Assembly (NCBI GenBank): GCA_945957305.1
Contig: CAMFLN010000045.1
Span: 1-10,304 of the forward strand
Source: an uncultured Planctomycetaceae bacterium
Lineage (GTDB): Bacteria > Planctomycetota > Planctomycetia > Pirellulales > JACPPG01
Length of the DNA: 10,304 nucleotides
Direction: 5' to 3'
Shown here: in pieces, positions 1 through 7,817 of the stretch
Layout of the letters: every line of letters starts with the position of its first letter
How positions within the stretch are numbered: position 1 is the stretch's first letter
Notes under the pieces: generated by a model
What the model was told of the DNA's origin: nothing
What the model saw: the letters and a program-made list of their open reading frames with translations, nothing else
Databases searched by the model: none
Position numbers and translations under genes: made by a program

Positions 1-538
1 GATAATGCTCCGTGGGGTTCTTGCTCGAGAATTGGCAAATGTCGAGTTCGGGAAAGCCGTTCATCGGGTCGCCGAACAATTGGAAATTCATCCAAAAGCC
101 CTTCCCCTTGGGCATCTGCGCTTTCATCTCGGCATAGCCGTAGGTGAAATTGAATAAGTTCAAAGTCGACAGAGCGCCGGACGTATAAGTGAAAGGTGCC
201 GGCAGGCCTGCGGTCGGCGAGGCCGTGATCTTCAATCCGCTCGCCGTAAAGGTGAAGGGGTTGGGACCGTAGGTGCTATTGCCCTGCGTATCGATATAAA
301 CTTCGACTTCTCCCGGGGAAGCGAAGCCTTCCAAACCGGGGCCGAACGGAGACCGGGTCGACCAAATCGGACTGCCACCAGAGATCTCTTTGACGTCGAC
401 GAATTGGCTGTTGAACAGCAGCCGCGGCTGCGCGGGCCCCGTCGACTCCGGGGTCGGGCGCGGTCGATGACGGAACTGAGCCTGCGCGTGCGCGGCGCAG
501 AGCACGACCAGCGCCGCGGCGATGACGATCCTCTTCAT
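1..538 (-). CDS. Secreted GH16-like glycoside hydrolase/lectin-fold protein, 5' part (runs off left edge)
   Basis: The 179 visible codons start with a signal peptide: positive MKR, a hydrophobic core and a likely cleavage after AQA at residue 20. The mature part resembles the family 16 beta-sandwich (laminarinase/kappa-carrageenase clan). It has an early Trp-Ser strand, a stretch EVEVYID typical of the region before the first core strand, then YTSGALST and TYGYAEMKAQMPKGKGFW, equivalent to the family's 'YGYFEvRaKlPkGqGlWPaFW', and finally PELDICQF at residues 163-170. In GH16 the signature is ExDxxE, with the first Glu as nucleophile and the last as acid/base. Here E164 and D166 are present, but the acid/base position (169) is Gln. 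The protein may therefore be a binding protein or have altered catalysis. The ATG at 538 is supported by GGAG seven bases upstream. The C-terminal half, including the rest of the cleft, is outside the window. Confidence 0.75.
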   Translation of the reverse strand, partial: MKRIVIAAALVVLCAAHAQAQFRHRPRPTPESTGPAQPRLLFNSQFVDVKEISGGSPIWSTRSPFGPGLEGFASPGEVEVYIDTQGNSTYGPNPFTFTASGLKITASPTAGLPAPFTYTSGALSTLNLFNFTYGYAEMKAQMPKGKGFWMNFQLFGDPMNGFPELDICQFSSKNPTEHY

Positions 539-1420
539 GAAATCACTCCGTAAGGGTGCATGGGATGGCTCTTCCAATCCCTTTGCAGCCGCCCGGCACG
601 CGCCGAGCGGTTCACTGGCCCACACGGTTTCTTGATCGAACAATGACCAACTGCGCCGTCCCCTCATTGCGCACGTTGGTCCAACATGCATTTCCCCACT
701 GGCATGAATCACTCAGGACAATTCACTCTCCCCGTTGTTGTTCGGCCGGGCTGTCCCCCTGACAATTGCGGCCACTTCACGACCGCTCTTGGCCCGGCGG
801 TGTGATGCGTACTAACAATAGGCGTCGCCACATCGAGGTTCGGCCGGGACCTGGGGTGCGCGTGGGCGCAGCCCGAGGCGATGGGAAATCGCAAATTTGG
901 GTCGTCGCTCTCTCTGAGAACCAGAGATCGCGGGGTCGGCGAGCGAATCACTCGGCATCTAGCGAATCATTTCCTGCCCCTTGTGCACTCTCACTCTACG
1001 GGAGAGCTGCGGGCGCTGCAAGGATTCTTTTCGGCCAGGCGGTTGCTTCGCCGCGGCCGGCATCACTTGGTCGGAATTTGACCAGCACGAACTGGTCCAG
1101 GAGTGGGCTTCTCCCCCTGTAGAGACCCCAGACTAAAAGGCGCCTTCCGGTGCTTGCGAGAAATAATCCGCTGCTGGCTGGTGTGCTTCGCACACTGCGT
1201 CCGGACCGGGTGGTACGGATGTGCATGTTCGCGGCTGCCTGCATCGGCTAATGATTCTCGTCCCTACGCACTCGCGGAACGTTTTTGACGGCCAAACAGC
1301 CGACGGCAGCAGAGCGTTTTGGCTGTTCCAGCCGGTGGTGGAATCCGCCAGCGATGAGCGTAAAATCGGGGGGACCGGTCCGCGTTCCCTTTTCTGCGCC
1401 CTTTCAGACGTGCTTGACGC
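539..1420. other. Long divergent intergenic region, no supported gene
   Basis: These 882 bases separate the leftward GH16-like gene from the rightward histidine kinase and must hold both promoters. The open frames here are short, arginine- and serine-rich and resemble no family I recognise. I found no strong -35/-10 pair. Visible small structures are GTTGGTCCAAC (675-685), a 6+6 inverted repeat GACCAG/CTGGTC (1080-1097) preceded by another TGGTC, a hairpin GTGTGC-TTC-GCACAC (1181-1195) without a T tract, and the palindrome GGACCGGTCC (1372-1381), 39 bases before the kinase ATG. Confidence 0.6.
546..549 (-). promoter_or_regulatory. Ribosome binding site of the GH16-like gene
   Basis: GGAG on the minus strand, seven bases before the ATG at 538. 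It supports this start, which also places the signal peptide at the very N-terminus. Confidence 0.6.
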
Positions 1421-3727
1421 ATGAATCAGTTCCGGCGGATCGCTCGCAACTTTCTGGTGGCGCTCGTGATCACGGCGATCATGTTTCCGGTGCGCCGTTA
1501 TTTCGTCGTTGGATTGCTGCGTCTGTCTGCGCCGTTTTTTCCCTTTCTGGTCGGCGTCGCCCTGGCAACACGGCTGGCCGGACTGTGGTCTGGCTATATT
1601 GCCACGGCGTTGGGAACGATGTCGGTAGGCTACATTTTGTGGGCCAATGGCAGCTTGGCCAGAACGCCGCTGGTTTTTGCCGTGCGAATCACCGTCTTCG
1701 TCGCGGTGTGCGTTTTCACGACGCACATGATTGCCGCGCTCACGGCCGCGCGCCGTCGGGTGTCGTCGCGGCAAGAACAGCTCGAACATGAAGGAGCCGA
1801 ACGCCGCCGAGCCGAACTGGCCGAGCAGCAGCAGCGCGAGCAGCTAGCCGTGGAAGTCGAACGCCGCAAGGCGGCCGAGCTGGCGGTCCGCGAGCGCGAA
1901 GAACGCATGCGCATGGCCATCGAAAGCGCCGACATCGGCACCTGGGATTTCAATCCGATCACCGGCGAGCGTAATTGGTCGGATCGCGCCAAGGTCATGT
2001 TCGGCCTCGAGCCCGATGTCGACGTGAGTCAGGTTTCTTACCTGGATCGCATGCATCCCGACGACCAGGAGCGGGCCAAGGCCGCGGTCGCCCGAGCGCT
2101 CGATCCGGCCAGCGACGGCCGCTACGAGATCGAATGCCGGTTGCTGTTGCCCGGGGACGATGTCCGCTGGTTTGTCGTGAAGGGGCAGGCGCTGTTTGCC
2201 GGAGAAGGAGCCGCGCGCCATCCAATTCGCTTTCTCGGCACCGTCATGGAGATCACCGAACGGAAGAGAACCGAGCAAGCGCTGCGCAAGGCGGAAGAAT
2301 TGTTCCGCAAGTTAGCCACCTATGCGCCCGTGGGCATTTTTCACACCGACGAAGTGGGCCGGTGCTTGTTTGTCAACGACGCCTGGTGCGAAATTACCGG
2401 CGCACGCCCGGAACAAGCGATCGGCACAGGCTGGGCCCAATTCGTGCATGCTGAAGACCGGCAGCGCGTCTTGGACGAATGGCATGCCGCCGCGCGCACC
2501 GGTGTCGGTGATCCGACTGAATTTCGTTTCGACAACCGTGAGAGAGGCATACGCTGGGTAACGGCGTCCGCCAGCCCTTTGCAGGACAGCAATGGTCGGG
2601 TCACCGGCTTCGTCGGCACCATTGTCGATCTCACGGATCGCAAGGTGGTGGAAGACGTCATTCGCACAGACGAAGCACGTCTACGTTCCATCCTCGACAA
2701 TACGCCCGCGGTGATCTCGCTCAAGGATCTGCAGGGACGCTATGTGCTGGTCAACCGAGGTTGGGAAGCTTTGTATGGTGTCACCCATGAACAGATTGTG
2801 GGACACACGAACCATGATCTGCTGCAGATGACGACCTCGAGTCACATGTCGCCGACGATTGCCGATCGATTCCGCGATATCGATCAGCAGGTGATCGACA
2901 CCGCCAGTCCCATCGAGTTCGAAGACCCGCTGCCAGACGGAGCGGACCAAATTGTGTTTTCCACCGTCAAATTTCCGATCACCGACGACCTGGGCAAAAT
3001 CATTGGCGTCGGCGGCATCACGACCGATATCACCGAACGCCGCAGGGCAATCGACTCACTGATAGCCGAACAGGAGACGCTCCGCCGCACGATCGAAATT
3101 CGCGACCGTGAACGACAATGGATCGCGTATGAAATTCACGATGGATTGATCCAAGACATGGCCGGCGCCCTGATGCAGGTTGAATCCCTGCGCTTCGAAC
3201 CCAACGGCCAATTGCGGCCCGAAGCACTGCAACGCGTCGAAGGAATTTTGCGCCGCGCCGTGGACGAGGGGCGGCGGCTGATCAATGGGATCCGCACGCC
3301 CGTACTCGATGGATTGGGTGTCGTCGCGGCCCTGGAACACTTGATCCACGAAGAAGATCGCGTACAGGTGCCGGTGGAATTCGTCAATGACCACGATTTC
3401 GCCCGCATGGATCCCAAGATCGAAGAAGCCGTTTACCGCATCACGCAGGAAGCATTGACCAACGTCGGCAAGCATAGCCATAGTCCCACGGCACGCGTCG
3501 AACTGGCCAAACTCGGCGATCGATTGCATCTGGAAGTGCGCGATTGGGGCGTCGGCTTCGCTCCGCTCAAGGCGCGCCGCGGTTCGCACGGCCTGCGCAG
3601 CATGACGGAACGCGCCCGCATCGCCGGCGGACAATGCACGATTTCCAGCGCGCCTGGCGAGGGCACGCGGGTCGTTGTCGACCTGCCCATCGTGCTGCGG
3701 AACGAATTGCAACCGATCTCCGCCTAA
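1421..3727 (+). CDS. Membrane sensor histidine kinase, three PAS domains, NarX/DesK-type (HisKA_3 + HATPase)
   Basis: This 768-residue protein has three to four N-terminal membrane helices (about residues 10-108, resembling the KdpD-type DUF4118 module) and a charged Glu/Arg/Gln-rich coiled coil (about 113-165). Three PAS domains follow: about 165-284 (ending GTVMEITERK), 292-410 (ending GTIVDLTDRK) and 418-540 (ending GGITTDITER). The dimerisation domain carries H573 in YEIHDGLIQD, the HisKA_3 phosphoacceptor motif of NarX/LiaS/DesK kinases. The ATPase domain has the N box around N681 (QEALTNVGKHS), the G1 box DWGVGF (708-713) and a G2-like GSHGL (721-725). All catalytic motifs look intact. 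Kinases of this class normally phosphorylate a NarL/LuxR-type regulator, but none lies next to it here. The start is constrained by an in-frame TGA at 1415-1417, two codons upstream. No Shine-Dalgarno sequence precedes the ATG. The ligand cannot be predicted from sequence. Confidence 0.93.
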   Translation: MNQFRRIARNFLVALVITAIMFPVRRYFVVGLLRLSAPFFPFLVGVALATRLAGLWSGYIATALGTMSVGYILWANGSLARTPLVFAVRITVFVAVCVFTTHMIAALTAARRRVSSRQEQLEHEGAERRRAELAEQQQREQLAVEVERRKAAELAVREREERMRMAIESADIGTWDFNPITGERNWSDRAKVMFGLEPDVDVSQVSYLDRMHPDDQERAKAAVARALDPASDGRYEIECRLLLPGDDVRWFVVKGQALFAGEGAARHPIRFLGTVMEITERKRTEQALRKAEELFRKLATYAPVGIFHTDEVGRCLFVNDAWCEITGARPEQAIGTGWAQFVHAEDRQRVLDEWHAAARTGVGDPTEFRFDNRERGIRWVTASASPLQDSNGRVTGFVGTIVDLTDRKVVEDVIRTDEARLRSILDNTPAVISLKDLQGRYVLVNRGWEALYGVTHEQIVGHTNHDLLQMTTSSHMSPTIADRFRDIDQQVIDTASPIEFEDPLPDGADQIVFSTVKFPITDDLGKIIGVGGITTDITERRRAIDSLIAEQETLRRTIEIRDRERQWIAYEIHDGLIQDMAGALMQVESLRFEPNGQLRPEALQRVEGILRRAVDEGRRLINGIRTPVLDGLGVVAALEHLIHEEDRVQVPVEFVNDHDFARMDPKIEEAVYRITQEALTNVGKHSHSPTARVELAKLGDRLHLEVRDWGVGFAPLKARRGSHGLRSMTERARIAGGQCTISSAPGEGTRVVVDLPIVLRNELQPISA

Positions 3728-3730
3728 GTG

Positions 3731-3756
3731 CCGCGTCCCGGGAGCGGCCCTCTTTT
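3731..3756 (+). terminator. Possible intrinsic terminator of the histidine kinase gene
   Basis: CCGC (3731-3734) pairs with GCGG (3744-3747). A second short TCC/GGA stem lies inside after a one-base bulge, and a pyrimidine/T-rich tail, CCCTCTTTT, follows. It begins four bases after the kinase stop codon, in the 28-base gap between two converging genes. The stem is short and bulged, so this is only a candidate. Confidence 0.4.
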
Positions 3757-5495
3757 CAGCCGGCAGCGCGTGCGCCTCGCAGGCGCGCTCCGTAGCCCGC
3801 TTTCGCCAGACTTAAGACCGCGGCGAGCAGAAAGAACGCGATTCCCCACGCAATCTTGTCAATGCCGTCAAACTGCGCGCGAAGCTCTCGGTAACCAGCC
3901 CAACAATAGGCGCTCGGACCATATAGCGTGCCGAGCGTTGCCGCTGCGTAGTACATCGGTCCGCCGTAGCGGTGGCCGTACCACAAAGCGACTCCGATCG
4001 GTAGGAGCGGATACGCGAAAACGAGGCCCGCCGGTAACTGGGCGAACAGTCGCTGCGGCGCCGCCGTGGCCATGATCGCGACTCCGGCCAACAGCGGCGC
4101 TCCCAGGAACCGCATGGCCGTTGCCAGAGAATCGTGAAACTTCGCGCCTACGAACAGCACAATCAAAATCGTAGCATGGGCCAGGAACACCTCGCGCAGC
4201 CGCAGATCATTTGACGATTCATCGAGTAGCGCAACAGGCAGCATCATGACCGCCGCACCGAGCAAGACGCGCCACGAACGACGCTCGCTCAACCCAGTGC
4301 CGTATTGGATCAAACCGACCACGACTAGCGGCCAGGCCCGGTAATATTCCCAATCGTCCAATCCGCGCGAGGACGGCGTGATGAACGCCAAGAGTGCCAG
4401 CGCGAGCGTCAAAGCATCCCCGGCGCCGCGTATGCTGCGCGACCAGGCGTACGCATAGAGTCCGATCGCGATCAACAGCGTCACATACAAGGGCGAGCCC
4501 GGCATGGTCTCTTGAAAACGATTCAGAAACTTCAGGTACACCACGTCCACGCGGTGGCCGCAAACACTGAGTGCCAGCAACACAACGGGCATTGCCAGCG
4601 CGATTCGCCGCGCAAGACTCGACTGTGACACGGCGGCCGCTTCGATCAACAGAATCGTGACGGCGGCGAAAAAGGGAACCAGAAAATACCACCCAAAGAT
4701 GCTCGCCTTGCCCCCCACCGGCAAAAACGACTCGCACAGATAATAGGCCCGCATACAAACGCACAACCCGAGCATGCCGAACAGCGCCCAGGGGTAAATC
4801 GGCCAGGACCAGGGACTGCCGTTCTCACGCACCGCGCGAGCGCCGCGGCGGATCGCGGGCGCCAGCGTCAAGAACACGGCCCCCGCCAGCGCCGGAAATC
4901 CACAGAGCGACCAGTAGAGCGAAGGCCATGTCGGATGCGAAGAGAGCGGGCTGATCGCCAGTGGGTAGAAATAGAACAGCGCGTGCACCAGGTAATAGGG
5001 CACGCGAAATAGCGCCGGCAGCCGCAACGCTAATCCGTGCAACAGGGCCTCGCTGACGATTGCCGCGAACGAAAAACCCGCCAGTGCAAACCACAGACCG
5101 CGCTGCCCGCGCGTGTTCAGCACGGGGTCGAGGCTCACGGAAATCGCCAGGAACATGAGCACAACGATCAGCAAGATGCTGCGTGCATCCTCCCACACAC
5201 GTCCCAACCGGATGATCAGCCAGGCGGTCAGTGCCAGGAGCAGCGTATAGATCGCCAATCCTAGCGCGATCCCGCCTGCTTCGATCACCTTGAGGTCGTG
5301 ACTGCACGCTTGCCACAAGCCGGTGAGGACCAGGTAAGCGCTGATGATATAGAAAGGATTGTGGTTGTAGAGCAGGCGGAACAGATGCACTACTTCGTGG
5401 CAGGCGGTCGCAGGCGATCGCACTGAGACCGCCGCATTGGGACCCTGAGGCGCGAGTGTTGTTTCTGCGGGAGTCGCGAGTACTTGCTCTTCCAT
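3756..5495 (-). CDS. Large polytopic membrane protein, function unknown (downstream copy of tandem pair)
   Basis: A 579-residue integral membrane protein with about 16-18 hydrophobic segments, beginning near residue 47 after a soluble, low-complexity N-terminal tail. I do not recognise a named family. Motifs shared with the upstream paralogue include YNHNPFY (43-49), IIRLGxVWEDxRSILL, RVPYYLV, YPLAISPL, YPWxLFGMxGLCVCxRAYYLC, IFGWYFLxPF, YYRxWPLVV and, near the C-terminus, AGYRxLRxQ followed by WGxAFFLLA. The many conserved aromatic, Asn/His and Arg residues at helix ends suggest a real functional core rather than generic hydrophobicity. I set the start at 5495 because AAGGGAAGG lies six bases upstream and the start matches that of the paralogue. 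The frame stays open further upstream, but that part overlaps the neighbouring gene and is not membrane-like. The 92-base gap to the upstream copy has no terminator, so the two are probably co-transcribed. Confidence 0.88.
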   Translation of the reverse strand: MEEQVLATPAETTLAPQGPNAAVSVRSPATACHEVVHLFRLLYNHNPFYIISAYLVLTGLWQACSHDLKVIEAGGIALGLAIYTLLLALTAWLIIRLGRVWEDARSILLIVVLMFLAISVSLDPVLNTRGQRGLWFALAGFSFAAIVSEALLHGLALRLPALFRVPYYLVHALFYFYPLAISPLSSHPTWPSLYWSLCGFPALAGAVFLTLAPAIRRGARAVRENGSPWSWPIYPWALFGMLGLCVCMRAYYLCESFLPVGGKASIFGWYFLVPFFAAVTILLIEAAAVSQSSLARRIALAMPVVLLALSVCGHRVDVVYLKFLNRFQETMPGSPLYVTLLIAIGLYAYAWSRSIRGAGDALTLALALLAFITPSSRGLDDWEYYRAWPLVVVGLIQYGTGLSERRSWRVLLGAAVMMLPVALLDESSNDLRLREVFLAHATILIVLFVGAKFHDSLATAMRFLGAPLLAGVAIMATAAPQRLFAQLPAGLVFAYPLLPIGVALWYGHRYGGPMYYAAATLGTLYGPSAYCWAGYRELRAQFDGIDKIAWGIAFFLLAAVLSLAKAGYGARLRGARAAG

Positions 5496-5501
5496 GTGAC
5501 A

Positions 5502-5510
5502 CCTTCCCTT
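5502..5510 (-). promoter_or_regulatory. Ribosome binding site deciding the start of the downstream membrane protein
   Basis: AAGGGAAGG on the minus strand, six bases from the ATG at 5495. It argues against an in-frame ATG 66 codons upstream at 5693, which would overlap the preceding gene. Confidence 0.7.
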
Positions 5511-5587
5511 GCTGGCGAATGCGCAAAACTTGACCTGACAACTGGCCTGAAGCTGAACAAGTTGTGCAGTGCTCGGCGAACACCTCC

Positions 5588-7339
5588 CTATACAGAAACC
5601 TGGCGGACGCTGGCCGCATCGCGGCGCCTGGGCCACCAGCCGGTTTTGAGCAGGCTGACCAACATCGCGAGCAAGAAAAACGCGAGCCCCCACAGGATTT
5701 GATTTAGACCGATGATCTGCTCGCGCAATTGCCGGTAACCCGCGTATCCGAAAACGGCCGGCCAGCCGAGCAAGCTGGCCACCGCGGCGCCGTAGAACAA
5801 CTTGCCCCCCGCGACTTTCGCGTACAGCACGGCCACGCCGATCGGCACGAGCGGATACAAGTAAACTACGATCGGCGGCAGCCTCGGGAACAGTCGCGGG
5901 TCGACTCCCGCCGCGGCCAAACTCATCGCAACCAATGACACCGCGCCGGCCATCCGCAACCGGCGGCCGATACGGTCATCGCACACGGCGCCGCACACCA
6001 GCAGCCAGGCGATTGCCACATGCTCGATGAGCACCTCGCGATAAACCCCCCAGGCAGAAAATCGCACGTCGAACACTACCGGTGCCAGCGCACACGCGAC
6101 GCCCAGCATTGTGGTCAGAGATTGTCGTTGCCATAGTCCAGCCACGACTTGCAACAATCCGGCGACGACCAAGGGCCACGACCGATAGTACATCAAATCG
6201 TCGAGGTCGAAGGAGACCGGCGTGACGACCGCCAAGGCAGCCAAGGCCAGCGAGCCCGCGTTACCAGCCCCGCGCACACCGCGCAGCGCCGCATACGCGT
6301 ACAAGGCGATGGCGGCACACAACGTCAAATACAGCGGCGTGCCGTGCAGCGTGTCGAGAAAGTGCTCCAGGAAATTTCTGTACACCGCATCAGTGCGATG
6401 CCCCGCCATCGACAGCACGATCAAGAGAATCGGCATCAGGACAGCGCCGCGGGCTGTCGAGTTGCTACGTGACACGCAGGCGGCTTCGATCAGCAGGACA
6501 TTCACTGCCAGCAGAAAGGGAATCAGGAAATACCAGCCGAAGATGGCGTCCGTGCCCAATACAGGATGAAACGACACGCACAAATAGTAGGCCCGCAGGC
6601 AAACACACAGCCCGAACATCCCGAACAAGACCCACGGATACGCCGGCCATGCCCAGGGCCCCTGGCAGCGGCGGATATATTCCGCGCCGCCGCGCACCGC
6701 GGGAAGCAATGTCAGGGAAACCAGGCCCGCTGCGGCCGAGAATCCCCACAACGCCCAATACAGCGACGGTCCCGGCGGATGCTTGAGCAAGGGGCTGATT
6801 GCCAACGGATAGAGAAAGAACAACGCCAGCACCAGGTAATACGGCACGCGATACCGCGCCGGCAGTCGCAGCGGCAAACTGCGCAGCAGGACCTCGCTGA
6901 CCAACACCGCGAAAACGAAACCGCCCCAGGCGAATGACGCACCCGGCTGATGTTCAGCGGTCAACACGGGATCGGAACTAACCGAGATGGCCAGAAACAA
7001 GAGCACGATCACGAGCAAGATGCTCCGCACATCCTCCCACACGTGTCCGAGCCGAATGATCCCCCACGCGGTGACAGCCAGCAGCAGCGTGTACGCGCCC
7101 AGCCCCACGGCGATTGCGCCGGCCTCGACCATTTCTGCGTCGTGGCTGGCCGAGCGCCATGCACCGGAGAGGACCAAGAGCGCGCTGATGACATAAAACG
7201 GATTGTGGTTGTAGAGCAGGCGCGCCAGTTGCGCCGCCTCGGCGCCGATGCTGGCCGGCGGCACAGTGGGCAACAGCTGTTGCGGTTCTACTGCTGCCGC
7301 GCTTGCCGCCGGCGCTTGAGCAGATAGATGCTCGTCCAT
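5588..7339 (-). CDS. Large polytopic membrane protein, function unknown (upstream copy of tandem pair)
   Basis: A 583-residue protein with the same architecture as the gene at 3756-5495: an Ala/Pro/Gln-rich soluble tail of about 40 residues, YNHNPFY at the identical position 43-49, then about 16-18 hydrophobic segments and a short basic C-terminal tail containing WWPRRR. By direct count the ungapped block 37-126 is identical at 65 of 90 positions in the two proteins. The middle is also strongly conserved, while the last third diverges more. This indicates tandem duplication followed by divergence. The start at 7339 is chosen because AGAAGGG lies six bases upstream and both copies then align from the first residue; the frame stays open for 69 more codons upstream but reads as non-coding. 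It is likely the first gene of a two-gene transcript. I recognise no transporter, polymerase or glycosyltransferase motif, so no function is assigned. Confidence 0.88.
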   Translation of the reverse strand: MDEHLSAQAPAASAAAVEPQQLLPTVPPASIGAEAAQLARLLYNHNPFYVISALLVLSGAWRSASHDAEMVEAGAIAVGLGAYTLLLAVTAWGIIRLGHVWEDVRSILLVIVLLFLAISVSSDPVLTAEHQPGASFAWGGFVFAVLVSEVLLRSLPLRLPARYRVPYYLVLALFFLYPLAISPLLKHPPGPSLYWALWGFSAAAGLVSLTLLPAVRGGAEYIRRCQGPWAWPAYPWVLFGMFGLCVCLRAYYLCVSFHPVLGTDAIFGWYFLIPFLLAVNVLLIEAACVSRSNSTARGAVLMPILLIVLSMAGHRTDAVYRNFLEHFLDTLHGTPLYLTLCAAIALYAYAALRGVRGAGNAGSLALAALAVVTPVSFDLDDLMYYRSWPLVVAGLLQVVAGLWQRQSLTTMLGVACALAPVVFDVRFSAWGVYREVLIEHVAIAWLLVCGAVCDDRIGRRLRMAGAVSLVAMSLAAAGVDPRLFPRLPPIVVYLYPLVPIGVAVLYAKVAGGKLFYGAAVASLLGWPAVFGYAGYRQLREQIIGLNQILWGLAFFLLAMLVSLLKTGWWPRRRDAASVRQVSV

Positions 7340-7345
7340 AACGCA

Positions 7346-7352
7346 CCCTTCT
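7346..7352 (-). promoter_or_regulatory. Ribosome binding site deciding the start of the upstream membrane protein
   Basis: AGAAGGG on the minus strand, six bases from the ATG at 7339. It favours this start over an in-frame ATG at 7546. Confidence 0.7.
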
Positions 7353-7720
7353 TTCTCGCTGTGAACCTGTGATGACGAAAAGATGAGATGAATGAATGAC
7401 GGGAGTCCGTCGCCGGTTCTCGACCGGTCCGAGCGTTGCCGTGCGCCGACGACCGCGCAATCAGCCGCGGCGCTTCGTAGCGAGTTGGAATCGGACGAGA
7501 TCGCGACGGAATCAAGACACAACCGCGACGTTGTGATCGAACTCACGAGATAAGAAATGGTGTCGCCATTGCGTCTCTATCGACGATTGTGCCGACGCGA
7601 ACGCAGAGTCACAAGAGAAAAGTGCGCGCTTTTGCGCTCGCGAAAAAGATCACGAACACCAGAACGTGGCGCCGGCGGCGCGTAGCGCTTTGCTTAGCGG
7701 CGATCGCCAGGAGACATTCT

Positions 7721-7754
7721 AAAAACTTCGCACGGCAATGATGTGCGTGCGAAG
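7721..7754 (-). terminator. Intrinsic (rho-independent) terminator downstream of the small membrane protein gene
   Basis: Read on the minus strand: a perfect nine-base stem CTTCGCACG / CGTGCGAAG with an 11-base loop, directly followed by TTTTT. It lies 63 bases after the stop codon of the gene at 7818-8303. It ends leftward transcription there and separates that gene from the tandem membrane-protein pair. Confidence 0.85.
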
Positions 7755-7817
7755 CGAAGCTCGCCGCTGGCAAGGAACTTTGTAGAGAGAGAACGCAGCA
7801 CGTTGTCGCGTCACCGC

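Larger units (their letters stand above)
7340..7817. other. Intergenic region upstream of the tandem membrane-protein genes
   Basis: These 478 bases hold the terminator of the 7818-8303 gene (7721-7754) and should hold the promoter of the tandem pair. I see no convincing -35/-10 pair. GACCGGTCCG at 7422-7431 also occurs 39 bases before the histidine kinase start. A GC-rich near-inverted repeat around a TTTT loop at about 7622-7642, flanked by A runs, might be a second weak terminator. No gene is supported. Confidence 0.55.

Noticed and set aside
766..1122. 118-codon open frame in the divergent intergenic region
   Set aside because: It has no good ribosome binding site, its Arg/Ser-rich composition is like random high-GC sequence, and it matches no known family.
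1181..1195. Hairpin GTGTGC-TTC-GCACAC as a terminator or small RNA end
   Set aside because: There is no T tract after it on either strand and no transcript upstream that it could end.
1133..1789. 218-codon open frame on the minus strand
   Set aside because: It is antisense to the start of the histidine kinase, is extremely rich in Arg/His/Gln and shows no domain; the kinase frame clearly explains the sequence.
1285..1791. 168-codon open frame on the plus strand overlapping the kinase start
   Set aside because: It is an alternative frame of the kinase N-terminus with frequent Arg/Cys/His and no recognisable family; typical of high-GC shadow frames.
4825..5619. 264-codon open frame on the minus strand
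   Set aside because: It is an alternative frame of the membrane protein gene, full of Arg/Ala/His and without hydrophobic segments or a known domain.
5496..5693. Upstream in-frame extension of the downstream membrane protein
   Set aside because: It would overlap the preceding gene, is Cys/Arg/Gln-rich, and is not matched by the paralogue; a strong ribosome binding site supports the start at 5495.
7340..7546. Upstream in-frame extension of the upstream membrane protein
   Set aside because: The extra residues look non-coding and a good ribosome binding site precedes the ATG at 7339, matching the paralogue's start.
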